Position numbers and translations under genes: made by a program
Notes under the pieces: model-generated
Databases searched by the model: none
What the model was told of the DNA's origin: nothing
The model's input: only the letters and a program-made list of their open reading frames with translations
Part shown: piece by piece, positions 27,895 through 30,611 of the stretch
Layout: the number at the start of each line of letters is the position of its first letter
Position numbering within the stretch: the first letter of the stretch is position 1
Assembly: GCA_033557685.1 (NCBI GenBank)
Contig: JAWQRN010000372.1
Location: 1-30,611, forward strand
Source: Sperchopsis tessellata
Taxonomy: Eukaryota > Arthropoda > Insecta > Coleoptera > Hydrophilidae
Length of the DNA stretch: 30,611 nt
Direction of reading: 5' to 3'

Positions 27895-29105
27895 TGATTG
27901 CTTCGACATGGACTTGAAATCTGTGAGACGAATTGTGACTTTAACATCTAAACCCTTGGCTGACATGATTTATTTTATTTTTTCACTTGGACACTTTCCA
28001 GAAAAACATAAAATAGCTCGCATTGTCCCAGTTTTTACAGCAGGTGATAACAGATCCAACTAGCTACAAATCAATAGCAATTTTACCTGCCATTTCTAAG
28101 ATCTTGAAGCTATCATGGCCAAATGAATATTTAGTTTTCTTGAAAATGACATTTTCTTTTATTGCCGAGGAATAGTTTGGATTTAGACAAGGTCTATCAA
28201 CTACGGATGCACTTTTTAGCTTTTGGACCATATATAAAAGCACTGGAAGTGGACAACCAATATGCACCACAGACGTGTGACATTAGCAAAGTCTTTGACA
28301 GTATGTTCCATCAACATTTCATGGAAAAAGTGGAGCACTATGGCTTTAGAGAAGTGGATTTGGATCTTTTGAGTCCATATCTAACAAAAGGAGAGTAATT
28401 CATTGGCACACCTCACTATTATAGTACTTTCAGAACCATCAAGGCGGGTGTGACTCAGGGGTTCATTCTAGGGCCAACATTTTTTTAACAGCTTTAACAT
28501 TTGACAGCTTACACCTCACCTAAAAAAAATTCTATATTCTGACGATTCAACCCTGCTAATACCTAGAAGAATGACAGCACGAATCTACAAGTCATCTGAA
28601 TGAAGCCCAACTTTGGTTAAACAATGTAAATAACTTTTACATCGAATACAAGAACTGATTTTGAGGCTGATCCTATTAAGTTTCTCGGAGTTTACCTAGA
28701 GCATCTCATCACTTGATAGTATTCAATGACTGGTGAGAAAACTAACTAGCGCTATCAATTTTATCAGCTGCTTTGCCTGAATACTACAGTAAAGGCTACT
28801 TTTTATGCTCTATTTCACAGCCTATGGATATTTGGCATGGGGTAGTTCATGTCCTACAACAAAAATACCAATCCTCCAGAATAAAAGCTTTAAGAGAAAT
28901 TGATGAAGTTGGTAATGACACCAATTGCAAGCCACTGTTCAATTTACATAAAATTATGTAACAAGAAGAAGTACAAGATCTACATACTACCTTGTCTAGA
29001 CTCTCTTTGTCAATATCACGAAATATGGGACAAAGATTTTTCGACAGGCGTATAGTAGAATGGGGTAACTTATCATTGTCCAAATTTAAATGGAAAATTA
29101 AGAAT
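27895..29105 (+). mobile_element. LINE relic, jockey/CR1-like
   Basis: Broken plus-strand frames give TSKPLADMIYFIFSLGHFPE, KHKIARIVPVF (about 27945-28035), TSYKSIAILPAISKILK (about 28058-28110), FGFRQGLSTTDALF (28168-28213), CDISKVFDSMFHQHFMEKVE then HYGFREVDLDLL (28277-28372), RTIKAGVTQGFILGPTFF (28434-28487), LYSDDSTLLIP (about 28530-28565; RT palm with Y-S-D-D) and KFLGVYLEH (about 28678-28706). The NCKPLFNLHKIM and FFDRRIVEWGNLSL stretches near 28923-29080 fit the C-terminus. Several stops and shifts; not active. Confidence 0.8.
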
Positions 29106-29930
29106 TAAGAAATAAGTAACCTGCACTTTTGTCATTTGTTTTTTTTTTGTACAAACAGTTATTGTATCTTGTTATTTTGTTTTGCTACGTGGTCTGTATA
29201 CAAATTATTATTGTTAATGCATTCTTCTTTGTGGTTAAAGAATTTGAATTGATCTCTTTGCAAAGCCGTTGTATGAATTTTGTGTAACACTTATCTAATA
29301 GCTTTTGAAGAGGTTAGATATAGGATAACAGAGATACAGTAAATGACAAAAAAAAATTCAAAACGAAGGAGCGACTACTTACGAGGGTAAACTTAATAAG
29401 TACATTTTGACATTCCACTGCTGAAATTATAAGAAAAAATTAAACCAGATAACAAGAAGAAGAACTTTAAAAGAAACTCTTTCTTACTATTCAATTTGAA
29501 ATATTAAATATAGATGAACTTACAGAGGAAATGACTAGCGTTATACAAATTAAACGTACAAGTTAAACATTTTACAGTAGTACATATTTACTTGCTGATA
29601 GAGATTAGATAAAAGCGAGCAAATTGCAGATTAAATATTTGAACTAAATTCTTTTGTTATGACTTCATTTGTAGCAAATGATTAAAATAGAATGTTCTCT
29701 GATGTGCCTTACAGATATTTTAATTGAATCTCAAGTACATATTGTGATTAAAATATTTCCAAAGAACTTTATCATGACTATCAGACATTTTTTTACCAGA
29801 TCATTGGAATGATTGTGCGATAATAAGGCAGTAAAAGATGATAATATCCTGTTATATTGTAATCACTATAGTTACTGAAAATTAATTAGTTTTATCTTAT
29901 CTCCTTGTTTTTCTAATTTTTAGAATATTT
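29106..29930. other. AT-rich intergenic, nothing seen
   Basis: No exon, RNA gene or identifiable repeat was found. Confidence 0.4.
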
Positions 29931-29993
29931 GATTCTGTTTTTGTATGTGTACGTGAAGTGTATTAGTGATTTTCTAGCTAGGTTTTCTTAAAT

Positions 29994-30055
29994 ATGAGTT
30001 CCAAATCAATTGTGGATGTTTTTAAGGAAGATATAGAAAAAAATCGCAACATTAG
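29994..30055 (+). CDS. First exon of a possible CRAL-TRIO / alpha-TTP-like gene
   Basis: ATG 29994 opens MSSKSIVDVFKEDIEKNRNI plus a split Arg codon, ending AG|GTATTT at 30056 (phase 2). Insect alpha-tocopherol-transfer-like (CRAL-TRIO) proteins commonly start with a short helical '..EDI..NR.I..L..W' segment before QPHLP, and this N-terminus fits up to the splice site. The following exon is not in the window, so the family call rests on about 20 residues. A T-rich acceptor-like TTTCTAATTTTTAG at 29922-29936 lies upstream, so a 5' UTR exon is possible. Confidence 0.35.
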
Positions 30056-30541
30056 GTATTTTATAATTTTATTTTCTGATTGGCAAAGTCGTTATGGTAG
30101 AAATATGAATTGGAAAATTTGGCTGTTTTTTCTTATCTTTTGTTAGGGTTTTTCTTACAACTAATATTCTTGCAATAAACACGTGTAGAGTCAACTGTTC
30201 GGCACTTGATTTAAGTGAAGGAGTGATTGTTATTCATAAAATTACTAATAATATTTAATTGAGAGACATTTTTTATTCCCAGTTTACCAAAATTTAGAAG
30301 CTATATTGTTAGAGCTGTCAGATATTGACAGTTATGTGGCAGATCAAATAGTTTCAAGTTCAGTCTTGTCTGCCTGTTTTTTTGTTATTTATTTATATAA
30401 TAAAACACCAAATTGTAATGCATTTATTTAATTTTAACATTTTTCACAAAATAAAAATGCTGAAAATTTCTTATTTACTAAATTTTTCTTTTGAAATTCT
30501 AGCGTAAGCGGGTGAATATTTCCTACGATAGCAGTTATAAT
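30056..30541. other. Intron or intergenic, nothing seen
   Basis: AT-rich sequence with no exon that could continue the 29994 exon. Confidence 0.4.
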
Positions 30542-30611
30542 TGTATTAAATGTAATAGACTTCCACGGTTAGTATCTGTATGAATGTTGTTTCCGGGTGG
30601 AAACCGTGTAG
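30542..30611 (-). repeat. Inverted copy of the 16660-16729 repeat, cut by window end
   Basis: The last 70 bases, read in reverse complement, match 16660-16729 with about five differences. The repeat presumably continues outside the window. Confidence 0.8.

Noticed and set aside
1..30611. CRISPR arrays, bacterial operons, ribosome binding sites
   Set aside because: Exon-intron structure and eukaryotic transposons show nuclear DNA of an animal; no regularly spaced repeats were seen.

Overview
The window looks like AT-rich nuclear DNA from an arthropod, most likely an insect. Coding sequence occurs as short exons with GT/AG junctions. Between the exons lie decayed transposable elements: mariner (DD34D), Tigger/pogo, several non-LTR retrotransposons, a tRNA-derived SINE, MITEs and hammerhead-ribozyme-bearing inverted repeats of Penelope-like type. 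A beetle or hemipteran would fit the repeat mix, but the sequence does not settle the order.

The main host gene is on the + strand. Seven exons (13916-14012, 15275-15462, 21985-22227, 22616-23138, 26149-26269, 26384-26598, 26994-27117/27121) join in a single open frame across six introns of mixed phase. They give about 504 residues: an N-terminal hydrophobic anchor, a short helical Ala/Glu/Leu-rich region, then a long acidic, Ser-rich, probably disordered tail. A KWK(N/H)P motif occurs in both exon 3 and exon 7. I do not recognise the family. The last visible exon ends either at a TAA or at the strong splice donor GTAAGC that contains this TAA, so the gene may continue beyond what is seen.

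Other gene-like pieces are smaller. At 29994-30055 (+) there is a first exon whose N-terminus resembles insect CRAL-TRIO/alpha-tocopherol-transfer-like proteins. At 13060-13333 (-) an open frame lies divergent from the main gene. At 1570-1697 (-) a relatively GC-rich exon candidate ends at a perfect GTGAGT donor. At about 19990-20241 (-) there is a frameshifted THAP zinc-finger fragment.

Layout: 1-3655 is mostly unassigned, with an HHR-like motif near 1296, the exon candidate near 1600 and a SINE at 2490-2762. 3660-5865 is an antisense LINE relic split by a small insertion. 6066-6228 is a MITE. 7086-7330 is a SINE tail set in TA microsatellite. 7391-7763 is a 180-bp-arm palindrome carrying two oppositely oriented hammerhead ribozymes. 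7905-8145 is a LINE RT fragment. 9580-10090 is a Tigger C-terminus. 10126-11003 is a LINE broken by a mariner. 12089-13046 is a second mariner. 13334-27121 is the main gene; its introns contain antisense LINE pieces, a third mariner, a second long palindrome and a fourth mariner scrap. 27895-29105 is a jockey/CR1-like LINE relic. The window ends inside a repeat whose inverted copy is at 16660-16729.

All transposon reading frames seen are broken by stops, shifts or deletions, so none appears active. The item most worth following up is the pair of hammerhead ribozymes in head-to-head orientation.
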